Assembly (NCBI GenBank): GCA_023376005.1
Contig: CM042181.1
Coordinates: forward strand, 25,044,789-25,108,788
DNA: 64,000 nt
Source: Doryteuthis pealeii
Lineage: Eukaryota; Mollusca; Cephalopoda; Myopsida; Loliginidae
Direction of reading: 5' to 3'
Shown here: positions 45,313 to 56,194 of the stretch, one piece after another
Layout: each line of letters begins with the position of its first letter
Numbering within the stretch: position 1 is the first letter of the stretch
Made by a program: the position numbers and the translations under genes
Notes under the pieces: model-generated
Database searches by the model: none
Seen by the model: only the letters and a program-made list of their open reading frames with translations
Told to the model about the DNA's origin: nothing

Positions 45313-45904
45313 AACATGATCTATTCATGTATAATGTGATATAGTAAATATAAAAACCAAGGTTAAATTCGAAGGGCCCCATTATACTTGAATGTAAAAA
45401 TGATTAAATTATGAAAAATACTATCATCCATATTAAAAATGATTAGATTTTTGTATGTACAATATCACAACATAACAAAAACAGAATATCACAGTGAGAT
45501 TTTTCCTTGTATAATATTATTAAAAGTTTCTTAGAGAATAAAGAAATTTCCAGTTCAATTTGAAACTTAATAGTGTGAACTCTGTGTTGGCATATCTGGT
45601 AAATTCATAATCAATAAATTCCTCATATGGTAAATTATTTATAGCTAAATTCAGAATTTAATATAAAGAGCTAAAAGGTTAGTTAAGGAAACCCTATTTT
45701 ATAAAAGCTGATGTGATGAATTTACTGGAGATAAATTTACCATACAATTAATTTATTTAGACTCCTGTGTTGGTACTTACCCATACACACCCCAAATGAT
45801 CTAATCTTCAAATGTTTGAATGTTTAAGGATGATAACTCTAGGTGTAGATTTTTTTCCAATTTTCCAGTTTTACCTCATGACTTAAAACTAAGTATATTT
45901 CTCT
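45313..45904. other. AT-rich DNA, nothing recognised
   Basis: No repeat family or coding frame was identified. Confidence 0.35.
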
Positions 45905-46205
45905 AAATTTTTTAGATGAGGCTTGATAATTTGTATTATTTGTATTATTTGTACTATTGTCCTCATCTTTATTGTTATCTACACAATGTTTCAGCTGATG
46001 TGCCTCCAACCTTCTTCAGGTTGGACTCGGGAACCATCTTGAACTTCGGAACCTTCTCTTCAAAATCTGGAACCTTCTAGTTGAAGTTCGAGGAGGGGGT
46101 TCCTGAGTTTGAGATGGTTCCCAAGTCCGACAAGAAATATGTGAAGAAGGCCGGAGGCACATCAGCCAAAACATTGTGTAGATAACAATAAAGATAAAGA
46201 CTTTA
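45905..46205. mobile_element. SINE-C inverted pair
   Basis: The left copy 45912-46020 and right copy 46100-46205 are inverted. The right reads TGTGAAGAAGGCCGGAGGCA then ATCAGCCAAAACATTGTGTA. The spacer contains degenerate 21-bp units (GGTTCCCAAGTCCGACAAG). Confidence 0.75.
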
Positions 46206-46339
46206 AATAATAAATAATATAAATTAAAGCTAAGTGTATAATAGACAATATAATCAAAACTCTTGTAAAGAAAATCTGAAATTAAAATCATATCAACATT
46301 GAAAGAGAAATTAGATAAAAAGATTATTAATTGTTTCAT

Positions 46340-47000
46340 AAAATAATGAATCTGTGGAGAGCCGGAAGTTCTTGCTTCAACGGACAGAAGTCGAATGACA
46401 AAAATAGGTAGTTTGCGCAGGGGATTGCGCATGTTAGAAAAAAGAGAATAAAAAAAAATTAAAAATAAAATTCGTAAAATTCAACCAATCAAAGGCGTTC
46501 CCGCCTAATAAGAAAAATTATCGAATGGAGCCTCACGGAGCCTACCTGGATTCTATAAATACCCAGACTTTTTCATTTTCAAGCAGAAAGATTTTGCCTG
46601 CCTAAGAGAATCCTTGTCACATGTTTTAAGAACTTTTAATGTAGAAGAACTATCTATCTATCTCTCTCTTTAAATAATTATCATTTTAAGAGACAAACTA
46701 AATATCAGTACAACTATTGCCTGACTGATGATTATTGTGACCTAAAAACTTTATACTTTCTTTCTCACTTTGTGAATTGTGAAATATCATCTTACATTTT
46801 TACATTGAACTTTAAAAAAAGAACTTTTGGCTGAACCTCGCCCAGTATTCAATGCTGCCTTTTTGTATACATTTTGTTAATACAATTTTGTCTGTTTAAT
46901 CAAGAGTTTTGTCTTCTATGCCATGTGCTTGATTGTTTTATGGTCTTTTAAATGTTTGAACACTTTTATTAAATATTGACATCAAACAGCCCCTACTTAA
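46340..47000 (+). repeat. Possible solo LTR or promoter-bearing repeat
   Basis: CAACCAATCAAAGGCG (46481-46496) is followed ~65 bp later by GATTCTATAAATACCCAG, a CCAAT plus TATA arrangement. It continues into AT-rich sequence with several AATAAA-like variants (TATTAAATATTGAC). LTR borders and target duplication could not be established. Confidence 0.35.
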
Positions 47001-47789
47001 CACCATAAATCTTTAATGTCCCAGGTATTCTTTTTTTTTTTTCTGTTTCATAACCATTTTTTTTCAGCTTTAAATGACAGGACAAAATATTAAAATACAA
47101 AATATATTATTGAACACTCATAGTACACTTACCTTCAGGATAAATTCTAAAATCAGAAAATTCTAAAATGAATCCAAAATCTTCTCAAGTTTTTCAAAAA
47201 AATTTTTTTTTTAAATCTCTTTGTTATTTTTCAAATATTTGCGGATAGGTTGCACTTTATTTAACCAAAGATTCTGCCAACCTATCCATTCAACATAAAT
47301 GTAAAACATCACTACTTTAATTTTTATTTATCATTAAGTTGCAAATATCAGCAATTGCAATGATGCGAAATGTGTACAATATGCATTTGAAAGGTTTCGA
47401 AAGTCTTTTGTATACACAAAATAATCAAAGATTCCTATCAACTCATCGTTTTAAACTGACCTAATCCTGCTGACTGTAGCACTTTTTTTTTTTTACCCAG
47501 GCTCATTTACATTTAGAGTGCTAAAAAACACAACCTTTATTTCTATATGTTTGCATTATGCATTACACTCGATGTTCCAGATGTAATAATTGTGAGAAAT
47601 GTCTTGAAATAAAAGTGGATATTTGATCATTTTCATGTTAGAATAGGACTACATGACCTATTCTCACATAAAACTTATCAAATATTATTATTTTTATTCT
47701 AATTATTAGCCAGATTATAATGTGACCTATCTCTGGGTTAACCACAAATACCCTCTTTGACAACCACAAATTAGGAGTGTGACCTATCC
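47001..47789. other. AT-rich DNA, nothing recognised
   Basis: No repeat family or coding frame was identified. Confidence 0.35.
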
Positions 47790-47799
47790 ATGAGTATAT

Positions 47800-48130
47800 A
47801 TGAGGTAGAAAAGTTCCAGGACTGTTGTCACAAAAAATTTATTTCTAATCCAAACGACAAACTAAAAGTTATCCCTTTCAAAGTAATCCCCTTGGATTCT
47901 AATGCAATTTCCTATCCTTCTCTGCCATGCTTGCATGCACTCCTGGAAGGATTCTTCCGTGATTTGCCATAGCTCTGTCATCATGGCCTTTGATGTTGTG
48001 CACATCCTCAAAATAGGTTCCTTTGATGACAACCTTGAGCTTGGGGAAGAGGAAAAAAATCACATGGAACCAAGACAATGCTGCTCACATCAAAGAATGC
48101 GATCATTCTGGAACTTTTCTGACAGACCTC
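47800..48130 (-). pseudogene. Mariner transposase C-terminal fragment
   Basis: The minus strand encodes PCDFF then, after a one-base shift, LFPKLKVVIKGTYFEDVHNI, GRILPGVHASMAEKD and a stop, matching the catalytic third-Asp region (SPDLAPCDFFLFPKLK) and C-terminus of mariner transposases. It is truncated and frameshifted, so dead. Confidence 0.8.
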
Positions 48131-48394
48131 ATACAGTAATTATATTTCTTTGCAGTGAATTGACATCCAGCTATACATTATTAACAAAAAGTGAACTATG
48201 TTAAAATAAAGATTTTTCAGCATGTTAACATTTTTTTAAAATTATTTTATGTCAAAGTCATTCTCTTTTTTTGTTGTAAATAATCATATGATTTAAAGAA
48301 TTTAATAATTATCCTTTGTAAACAATTATAGCTCAAGTAAAAATTATTTTCTTTGAATCTGAGTGGTGCAGCCATACAGTAGCATTTCAGCAGA
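48131..48394. other. AT-rich DNA, nothing recognised
   Basis: Contains only a ~25-bp piece of the second LINE family at 48361-48385 (GCAGCCATACAGTAG). Confidence 0.4.
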
Positions 48395-48650
48395 CTCACC
48401 TTCGGGCCTTCTTCAAGTATTTCTCGTCGTAATTGGGAACCTTTACGGTACTTCAAACCTAACCCTTTATTTAACCCACAGGGGTAGACTGTTCTCATTC
48501 CATTAGCCATGACTGGGTACAAGTGCTAAACTGTGTTGCACATCGGCCAAAACATTGTGCAGATAACAATAAAGATGAAGACAATAGTCCGAATAATCCA
48601 AATAATAAAAATTATCAAGCCTCATCTCAGAAATTCAGAGAAATAGTAAA
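48395..48650 (+). mobile_element. SINE-C copy, rearranged
   Basis: The body is inverted (AACCCACAGGGGTAGACTGT, reversed) and then the tail is in direct orientation: GCACATCGGCCAAAACATTG ... AATAATCCAAATAATAAAAA ... ATCAAGCCTCATCTCAGAAA. Confidence 0.75.
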
Positions 48651-49859
48651 TGTATAAATACCAAACATTTTATTGAATCTAAATAATTATTAGATTTTTG
48701 GTGGAATTTTAAAAACCCGGATGTTTTTTCTACTTCAAATGCTCCCATGCAAATCAATTCATCACAATGTATAAACAATTTTTCATATACAAATATCTCC
48801 AATTCTATACAATGGATAGAGATTATTTCTCTATCAGAATTTTCTCTAATCTTTCTCTTACTAATGGTACAAAGATTATGATAATATTTGTTTTTATACA
48901 AGTTTTAAGGTGGGGCTTTATCACAAATAGATCTTTTTCATCAAAAGTGTGCAGAAGTTTCTATTATTATTTTCTGCTTCAGTTGTCATATGGATTATTG
49001 TATTGCAGCACACTGCTTTATATACATATATTATATATTTATTTGTTGACACTGTCCCAGTTCTTTTTCTTTTTTCTCTCTCAATTTCCTATAAATATAG
49101 GTCATCAGATGTTTTTCAATTATATTGTAGTTAGTCTCCCATGACAACAATCAAACGAAAACCAAAACTTTATTTTTTGTCATTTCCTAGAAAATCAAAA
49201 GAAACTGTCTTGTTTAAAAAAAACAGATTTTTTATTCAAGTTTTTATTTAAAACATAAGCTGATATCACATTATCTAATATTAAAACCTTGGAATTATTA
49301 AAAAGTATGGGCTCTGCGAATGATGGAGGTTGCTACTGTTAATACTACATAGTTTGTCACTATTAATTACTGGCAAATCTAAGGTTAGAAAACAATATAG
49401 AAGTTATTTGTCTGAATTTTCTAGATGAGACTTGATGTGTATTATTTTGATTTTTCAGACTCTTTATTGTGGTATGTAAAAACATAACATTGAACATATG
49501 ATGACGTCATATCTTTTTTGACCAATGGGATCTATGCACTGTAATACCAATAGAAGAAGAGTATGGATCACAAAGGAAGTATATTGAAAAATAAACCTCA
49601 TTTGTTACATTCCATGAGAGTATCTTTGTCAACCAATGAACTTTTTAGCTGACTTTTGTACAAAATCCTAAGAATGAGGAGCAGGGCCTCCAAAGGAAAT
49701 TTTCCAAAGTGAAACAAAATTTTTCCAGACATCTAGAAGGCAATGTTAAAAAAATGAGGGTTTAATGGACTTTTAATCTTCAAGTCTTTTAAATAAAAAT
49801 AATGATATAAAATTAAATTTTTAAATTGTATTTTTGCCTTCTTCAAAGAAAAATGTTTA
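48651..49859. other. AT-rich DNA, nothing firmly recognised
   Basis: 49415-49475 (CTAGATGAGACTTGATGTGT ... CTTTATTGTGG) is a weak SINE-C tail remnant. No gene seen. Confidence 0.35.
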
Positions 49860-50100
49860 TAATAAAACGAGAATAAAATATAAAGTATCAATCCTGCTGC
49901 AGACCCACAAAGTCTGATGCAAATGTGACACAGGAAGGATGCCTTTCCCACTGGATCAATTGGATTAGATGAGGAAATTTGATGCTTGTGCACCACCATA
50001 TGTCTCTTAAGACCAGAAGACGACATACAAACATTGTTAAAGATTGCACAAATCCTTTTGTTCCTGGAGTGCATGGATTGTCTCTAATGAGATTTCTAAT
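49860..50100 (-). pseudogene. LINE C-terminal C2H2 zinc-finger region, copy 1
   Basis: The minus strand encodes GLKRHMVVHKH (finger 1 second half) and FLCHICIRLCGSAAGL (finger 2 first half). In finger 1 the second zinc cysteine is replaced by Phe (CAIF). The same two-finger module occurs at 53545-53860. Such paired fingers are typical of the C-terminus of some invertebrate LINE proteins. Broken. Confidence 0.65.
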
Positions 50101-50107
50101 GATTAAG

Positions 50108-50146
<39 letters not shown>

Positions 50147-50149
<3 letters not shown>

Positions 50150-50410
50150 GGTGAGTCAGAAAGTAATGCCATTTTGTTTAGAATAGGTATAGTTACCAAC
50201 ACAGGAACATGTATCATACGTCAAAATGAAGTTGGTCCTCTGTGGATCACACCTCTACTTATACATTGCTATTGAGAGAAATGTTGACTATGTGGAGAAG
50301 TAGTGATGTGATCCACAGAGGACCAGTTTCATTTTGATGTATGATACATGTTCCTGTGTTGGTAATTATACCTGTCCTAAACAAAATGGCATTACTTTTT
50401 GACTCACCCT
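50147..50410. mobile_element. Palindromic mariner-derived MITE
   Basis: Both halves derive from the right end of the 16.5-kb mariner family: GAGGGTGAGTCAGAAAGTAA ... ACAGGAACATGTATCATAC ... TCCTCTGTGGATCACA and its reverse complement, arms ~125 bp around a short centre (CTTATACATTGCTATTGAG). It still carries the NVDYVEK-stop transposase end. It is flanked by TA repeats. Confidence 0.88.
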
Positions 50411-50411
50411 A

Positions 50412-50415
50412 GTGG

Positions 50416-50449
<34 letters not shown>

Positions 50450-50460
50450 TATATATATAG
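50412..50460. repeat. (TA)n microsatellites
   Basis: Two TA runs separated by a TAATA; another run lies at 50113-50145. Confidence 0.9.
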
Positions 50461-50486
50461 TCATGTTTGAAATTTTGTTGATGTAT

Positions 50487-50945
50487 CTCTTTGATAAGAT
50501 AAAGTCAGAATTCTTCCAAGCCATATCAGTGCTATTATATGGTTGCACCACTTAGACTCCAATGAAACACCTAGAGAAAAAGCTAGATTTGAGATATACA
50601 AAAATGCTGTGTGCTGTCTTGAACAAATATTAGAAGCAGCACCCCATAAAAAAGCAGCTGAATGGCCACTAGCCCCCTATCACACAAACCATCCAAGTAA
50701 GACAAACAAGACATGATGGACATTGCTGGAGAAGCATGGACAAACTTATAAATTATATTCTCCTATGGACACCTACACATGGACACTACAGTGTAGGCCA
50801 ACCACTCAATACCTGCATCAATCAACTCTGTGCAGATTCTGGATACTGTGCGGAGGACCACTCAGGGGTGATGACTGATAGGGATGGTTGGAGAAAGAGA
50901 GTCATGGGTATCCATGCTGCTAGCATAATCTGTTGATGATTATTT
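50487..50945 (+). pseudogene. LINE C-terminal/3' fragment (second family), plus strand
   Basis: Decayed reading of a LINE C-terminus: a CTATTATATGGTTGCACCAC (LLYGCTT-like) region, then GACATGATGGACATTGCTGG (GHCW-like), CTACACATGGACACTACAG (TPTHG-like), and the terminal GGTATCCATGCTGCTAGCAT with tail TGATGATTATT. Many stops. Confidence 0.65.
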
Positions 50946-51000
50946 GATCAAAAATAGTTTTAATGTATTTATTCAATTTTGAACCAAGTTGAAATAATTC

Positions 51001-51075
51001 ATATTGGTTGGTTGGATTTTACAGCATATCAACCCTTGTGGGGTTATTTTATGCTAAAGATATTTTGATTTTATT
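51001..51075. mobile_element. SINE-D/E tail fragment
   Basis: TTTTACAGCATATCAACCCT then a short remnant to 51060. Confidence 0.6.
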
Positions 51076-51087
51076 CATTCTTGTTAG

Positions 51088-51358
51088 GGTCACCTTAATT
51101 TTCCGACCAATTTGTAAGTTTAGCCCATCACATAATGACATAGTAAGAAATCTTAATTCAATGATTAACTATATTTTTTAAATAAAATATAAATGACACG
51201 ATTTGCTACACTTCAAATTAATATTTGAAAAAAAAAAAGAAAAGAATTAGATAAAGTAATAAAAAATATAGTTAATCATTGAATTAAAATTTCTTACTAT
51301 GTCATTATGCGATGGGCTAAACTTATAAATTGGTCGGAAAATTAGGGTGACCCAGAAA
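51088..51358. mobile_element. Foldback element with ~105-bp terminal inverted repeats
   Basis: GGGTCACCTTAATTTTCCGA (51087) is mirrored at the right end (TCGGAAAATTAGGGTGACCC, to 51353). The arms include AAGTTTAGCCCATC and ATGACATAGTAAGAAAT. A further end-copy (TTTTAATTTTCCGACCAATT) lies at 51502-51535. Confidence 0.85.
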
Positions 51359-51486
51359 AAAACAGAACCCACAAATTTTTTAATAAAACTGTTAATTTTA
51401 ACTAGGGGGTTTAGGGTTAGGATTTAGGGTTAGGGTTAGTTTAATGGGAAAATAAATAAATAATTTGGGTTCAGTTTTTTCTGCGT
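51353..51486. repeat. Second inverted pair enclosing a telomere-like tract
   Basis: AGAAAAAAACAGAACCCACA (51353-) pairs with ...TTGGGTTCAGTTTTTTCT (to 51482). Between them 51408-51437 reads as degenerate TTAGGG repeats (TTTAGGGTTAGGATTTAGGG). It adjoins the foldback at 51088-51358. Confidence 0.75.
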
Positions 51487-51883
51487 CACCCTGTAATATG
51501 TTTTAATTTTCCGACCAATTTGCAAGTTTAGTCATGTGATGTCATTCCCTCAAATCTGACGAAAAGAAAATTCCCAGACCTCCCACCAGGCCGGATTAAA
51601 TTAAGATTGTTTTTACGTGTTGATTTTTATGGGTCATCCTGTGAGTACCGAACTCGCTATTGAGTAGTAATAGATCTGCAAACGATTATTAAATCATGTT
51701 TTTATCTCCTCTCCCCAGGCTTCGCCAGGTAGCCACTGCTAGTATATATATATATATATTTATAAAGATAAAAAGTGATTTATCAGTGAATATGGCAGAG
51801 TAACAATCTCTCTAATACAATGAACACACACGTGTGATCGACTGCAATTAATCAGTACCTCGATTAATTCAGTGGATTTAACC

Positions 51884-51912
51884 CTGAAGATCATTATGGT
51901 GAAACTCGAGTA
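51884..51912 (+). ncRNA. Weak hammerhead-like motif
   Basis: CTGAAGA (51884-51890), ATCA-type stem II, GAAA (51901-51904), a short stem III C-TCGA-G and GTA. Stem I is interrupted by a mismatch. It lies between TA repeats and may be a relic only. Confidence 0.3.
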
Positions 51913-52550
51913 GATTATCTCTTGTACCCATTTTATAATATATATATATATATGGTTTTGAAGAAAATCAATATATATATATATATATATAAACTCACAC
52001 AGAAACTTAAAATTTTAAGTCATATATTAATTATTTGTTTACAGTAATTAAATTAAATTCAATAAAAATGTTAAAATCGGGAATTATTCTTTAGATAAAT
52101 TTAGATAAATTCTATTAGCATGCTACTACCATTCTCACTCCTCCTCTTTGTTGGTCAGTTTACCAGTGACTTTAGCCATTTCTTTCTTATATCCCACCCT
52201 CACTAATCCACCCCCACCAATCTTTTCAGAATATGCAAAGGAATATTTTATTGGCAAGAAATCACCAGCTGTTTTTGGTAACAGGGTGGTGTTTGGCAAC
52301 TGGCTATTTTACCCTAGTTGTAATTTAAAACAGTGGCCAACTCTGCTAACTCACAACAGGATTGTTTCAAACTCAAACATATCTTTACAAAATTAGCAAA
52401 AAATACTCTTGCAATTGTTAAAATAAAAACAAATTCTCTTATTCCTTAGAGTATATCATAGTTCCATTTATTATAATCACAATATTGGCCTTATTCATTA
52501 TAAGTACATATATATGTGTGTGTGTATTTGGGCAGCATTCTTTCATTTAT

Positions 52551-52906
52551 ACATGTAGAATTAACAAAAGGCACATCTCCTGTTTAACAATTTTATTTTT
52601 GATCTTTTCTAATTTTCTGGCCAACTTTTTAATGTTTGGGTGGAAAATTAATATAATTTTAAAAAATGAATATAATTTTTTTAATTTAATATAATTAAAA
52701 AAAATTAATATAATTAAAAAAAAACAAACTGGAATACATCACCCCTGATGATGGCACTTCGAAGTGCCGAAAGTACTCGGGAACTGAACTTTGGTGGACT
52801 TATCCACCAATTCCACCCAAACATTAAAAAGTTGGCCAGAAAATTAGAAAAGATCAAAAATAAAATTGTTAAACAGGAGATGTGCCTTTTGTTTAATTCT
52901 ACATGT
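52551..52906. mobile_element. Foldback element with ~92-bp arms and central hammerhead-like motif
   Basis: 52551-52644 (ACATGTAGAATTAACAAAAG ... GTTTGGGTGGA) is the reverse complement of 52812-52906. Outer TG/TA repeats continue the symmetry. The spacer is AT-rich, then contains the hammerhead-like motif at 52742-52781. Confidence 0.82.
52742..52781 (+). ncRNA. Hammerhead-like motif in the foldback spacer
   Basis: CTGATGA at 52745-52751, one extra T, a perfect stem II GGCAC-TTCGAA-GTGCC (52753-52768), GAAA 52769-52772, stem III AG/CT, and cleavage triplet CTC ending at 52778. Stem I is only CCC/GGG. The extra base and short stem I make activity uncertain. Similar layouts occur in Penelope-like element ends. 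Confidence 0.45.
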
Positions 52907-52945
<39 letters not shown>

Positions 52946-52948
<3 letters not shown>

Positions 52949-53218
52949 GGTGTTTGGGAGAAATTTGACTGTTTCATAAGGAAAAAGAAAAGTGCTTGGT
53001 AACTACAAAATTTAATGGATTGTAAAGAAATTCAACAGGCACGGAAATTACACTACTGTCAACAAGTTTCACTCAAAATATCCATTCTATCTGTCATCAC
53101 GTATATGAATGAAAAAGGAGTCAAAGATTTTAAATGATGTGTAATGTGTGTCAATACCTCCAACCTACAGAGAAAAATAACCACATATAAAGATGTCAAA
53201 TTTATCCTGAACACCCTA
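52946..53218. mobile_element. Mariner-like MITE
   Basis: The inverted ends CAGGGTGTTTGGGAGAAATT and (right, reverse complement) AGGGTGTTCAGGATAAATTT lie within TA runs, total ~273 bp. There is no transposase. Confidence 0.8.
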
Positions 53219-53482
53219 TATATATATATATATATATTAAGAAAAGTCTTAAATACCAATCATATTAATAGTTATAAATTTATTTCCACATATATTAATC
53301 AGCTTCATCAGACAGTGAATCCTACTAAATATATTGCTCTGTAATTCCCCAATTGAACATTGAGCTCTGAAGATGGACTATACCATTTTTAATATTTCGA
53401 TGTTAAAAAAGGCCCTGCTTAGAATCTAACTAACCTGGTTATATAGCCTAAAGCAATAGTTACACTGATGAGCCATGGGAAC

Positions 53483-53513
<31 letters not shown>

Positions 53514-53544
53514 GCATAGCATAGCATAGCATAGCATAACAATA
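53219..53544. repeat. TA-run-linked DNA and (ATAGC)n repeat
   Basis: TA run 53219-53237. A minus-strand CTGATGAAGCTGATT motif lies at 53298-53313. CTGAAGATGG occurs at 53368. A (TA)n run at 53486-53512 passes into an (ATAGC)n array, 53511-53540. Confidence 0.7.
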
Positions 53545-53860
53545 GCATTATCTTTACAGATCATTGCTGTCCCTCCCAATCCTATAACTCCACCACCAGA
53601 ACCTTTCCTCTCATGAGCCCTCAAATGAACCATAAACCCGCTGCAGATCCACAAGGTTTGATGCAAATATGACATAGGAAGGACATCCTTCCCATTGTAT
53701 CAGATGAATCAGATGATAAAATTCTATGCTTATGCACCACCATATGTCTCTTAACACTAGAAGCTGACTTACAGACTTTGTTACAGATTGCACAAGACAC
53801 ATTGTTTGTTCCTGGAGTTTGCATGAATTGTCCCTGATGAGATTTCCTATGATTGACATA
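53545..53860 (-). pseudogene. LINE C-terminal C2H2 zinc-finger region, copy 2
   Basis: The minus strand encodes CAICNKVCKSASSVKRHMVV then HKH (complete C-x2-C-x12-H-x3-H finger, frame starting 53824). It continues to FLCHICIKPCGSAAG and, in a shifted frame, FMVHLRAHERKGSGG, completing a second C2H2 finger only across the frameshift. A better preserved counterpart of 49860-50100. Confidence 0.7.
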
Positions 53861-53868
53861 TCCTTAGA

Positions 53869-53869
<1 letters not shown>

Positions 53870-53903
<34 letters not shown>

Positions 53904-54129
53904 ATGCACAAAAGTGATAAAACAAAGAGGAATATTTATTTTATGTTGTTTACTTTTTATTGTTCTCAGTTAGTTTTGACCTTAGGCTAAAACACTTTTT
54001 GTGTTTTATAGAAATTTAAAAAAAATGTTTTTAAAAGAGTTGATATGCTAGAAAAGAAGTAGACATAGACATAGCAAATTCATTTGTTGAATGAACATTA
54101 TTTTTTTGCATCCAAATGTATTCAATTGT
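53870..54129. repeat. (TA)n run and AT-rich DNA
   Basis: TA run 53872-53900; the rest may be the 3' side of the Penelope-like remnant. Confidence 0.4.
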
Positions 54130-54715
54130 TTTTTTATAGATCCGTGGTGAAGGCATCTGGCTAATGAATTTTTCATTAAGTTTAGGAGGAGCATGTTTTA
54201 AATGACCGACAGGCTGGTTCCATTTGTTTATATAGGTGTTTGTGACTGCTAAATTTTATTTCAAAGCAGGTAATTAAGTTTCATATTAAATCAAAATGGC
54301 ATATGTGTTTTCAGATAGTTTATTCATTTGTCTTCTTGTTTTTTTATTATTTGTTTTATGTTTACATCTTTTTATCATTCTTTTTTATCATGGAAAACCT
54401 TGCATCCCTGTTAAATTGTAACTGTTTGAGCAGAAATATTGTTCTACAAGTATCAGTTCACTGTAATCCATAGATTTGATTTTGTGTCTGTAGTTATTTA
54501 GTCCAAAGTAAAATGGCCATTCTGACTTTCCAACATATTGTTTTTGGCAGTGTGTGCAGTCCAGTAAATAAATAACATTTTTGCTTCTACAATTTGATTC
54601 ATGGTAAATTTTAAAATTCCTTTTAATTGTGAAGTTAGTGAATGAGTTGGTTGACTTGGGGTGTTTGCAATATGGTTTGTTCTTTATATTACACTAGAAG
54701 CATCTACCCGGTGTC
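54130..54715 (-). pseudogene. Penelope-like element, GIY-YIG endonuclease remnant
   Basis: The minus strand at 54600-54440 reads without interruption NCRSKNVIYLLDCTHCQ, then QYVGKSEWPFYFGLNNYRHK and a VEQYFCSNSYNLTGM-like segment. This is the GIY-YIG endonuclease pattern (C-x-s-x-NVIYLL-x-C-x-x-C-x-x-QYVG-x-T/S ... LN-x-x-R/H) of Penelope-like retroelements. Upstream a PYCKHPKSTNSFTNF segment is also in keeping. Downstream (below 54400) the frame is broken. No RT was found nearby. Confidence 0.82.
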
Positions 54716-55378
54716 ACCTGGGTTGAGGGGGGGGGGTAATATCACAGATCTATTATTACTGAATCCTGAATTGGATCCTCACAGAATGCCCCATTAAAAT
54801 CCCTATGTAAAAAAGACCTTGCATTGATCTGGCCTAGTGAAGTTCACAGACACTCTGAAAAGAAAAATGCCCCCTATTCAAAATATTAAATGCACCCCCA
54901 AAAAGAAAACAGAAAGAAATTCCATGCTGTTACTACTTAAATTTTAGTTTTTAATTATCTTCACAAATATAAATCAAATCTTCATTATTTTTGCTCAAAC
55001 AGCAAGATCTGGTGATTGTGAATGTGTATATATATATATTTACTTTGTTGTTTTATTTTAGTAGTTTCCTCCGGACATACACACCAACTGCCTTTTATAT
55101 ATGTATAGATGGTTGGCAAAATTTAGTAGATTCTATTGTTGGCTTTTTATTGATTACTTTATTATTTAGTAGGTTGTTGCTTCCTATCATTTCACTGAGG
55201 TTATTTGCTCAATGTTAGGTCAAATATGCCTGGTTCTTGAAAAATATATTTTAAGTTGAGGTTTAATTTCAAAATGTCCCAATGTTTCTTCATTATTTGA
55301 GCTAATCATGGGAGAGTGGAATTAAATGTTGTTACAAGGGGGATGTGATTCAGGTTCCCTTTTGTTTTTAGTTTTATG

Positions 55379-55384
<6 letters not shown>
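54716..55384. other. Unassigned DNA
   Basis: G-run at 54731-54741. No recognisable gene or repeat copy. Confidence 0.35.
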
Positions 55385-55430
<46 letters not shown>

Positions 55431-55560
55431 ATATATAATGAATAGTGAATGAAAAAATGAGAAAAGTATTGGCATTCACAACTGGTTTATAAGATCTCAA
55501 CCTTTGAACTCATCTGATGAAACTTCAAGTTATGAGTGTAAAACCATAATATTACCATTG

Positions 55561-55609
<49 letters not shown>

Positions 55610-55610
55610 C
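55385..55610. repeat. (TA)n microsatellites with CTGATGA motif between
   Basis: TA runs at about 55382-55440 and 55562-55606. Between them lies TCATCTGATGAAACTTCAAG (55508-55527). Confidence 0.85.
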
Positions 55611-55789
55611 AAAACATGACCTGTTGGGTCACCCATTGAGGTCTAGGTAGATAATTTGGATTAAGGAAAAGTAAAATTGTGAAGTTATTTAAATTTTAAA
55701 ATAAAAAATAAATAAATATGGATGGAGAATTTAAAAAAAGAAAACATTAAAATCATTTTGTAAGATTTCTAAGAAAAGGAAAGTTTGAC

Positions 55790-56156
55790 CGGATTTAAAT
55801 TTATTGAGAGCCAAGATGTTGAAGCTACTGGCTCGCTGCTTATGAAATTTGACATACAAATACATTTTGCACACTCTAATCTCTCACTCTCTACACTCAA
55901 TGAGGAACTAACATATATAACAAGGAGGTAATCAAGATATACATAGAGAGGGAGAAAGTGATAGGCAGAATGTGGGATGAGAGATGGGTCAGTTTTTAAC
56001 TTCATTGAAAATTATGACTAATTAGAAACAATTAAAATGGATTTTTTTTCAAGCATAACTCAATCCTAATTTAGTATAATTTTCATGTCATTAAACTAAA
56101 CAGTAAAAAAGCCTTTAGAACACAAAGATTGATTTGCTCAACTTTAGAATAATAAT

Positions 56157-56165
<9 letters not shown>
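55790..56165. repeat. Repeat family F, copy 2
   Basis: Matches 13316-13675 (GAAATTTGACATACAAATACA, AACTAACAT...AGGAGGTA, CATTAAACTAAACAGTAAAAA). It passes into (AAT)n and a TA run to about 56192. Confidence 0.6.

Positions 56166-56194
<29 letters not shown>

Noticed and set aside
51408..51437. Telomere or chromosome end
   Set aside because: The TTAGGG-like tract is ~30 bp, degenerate and enclosed by inverted repeats and ordinary sequence on both sides.
53460..53860. Host C2H2 zinc-finger gene
   Set aside because: The same two-finger block occurs twice in the window, frameshifted, with the pattern of a LINE C-terminus.
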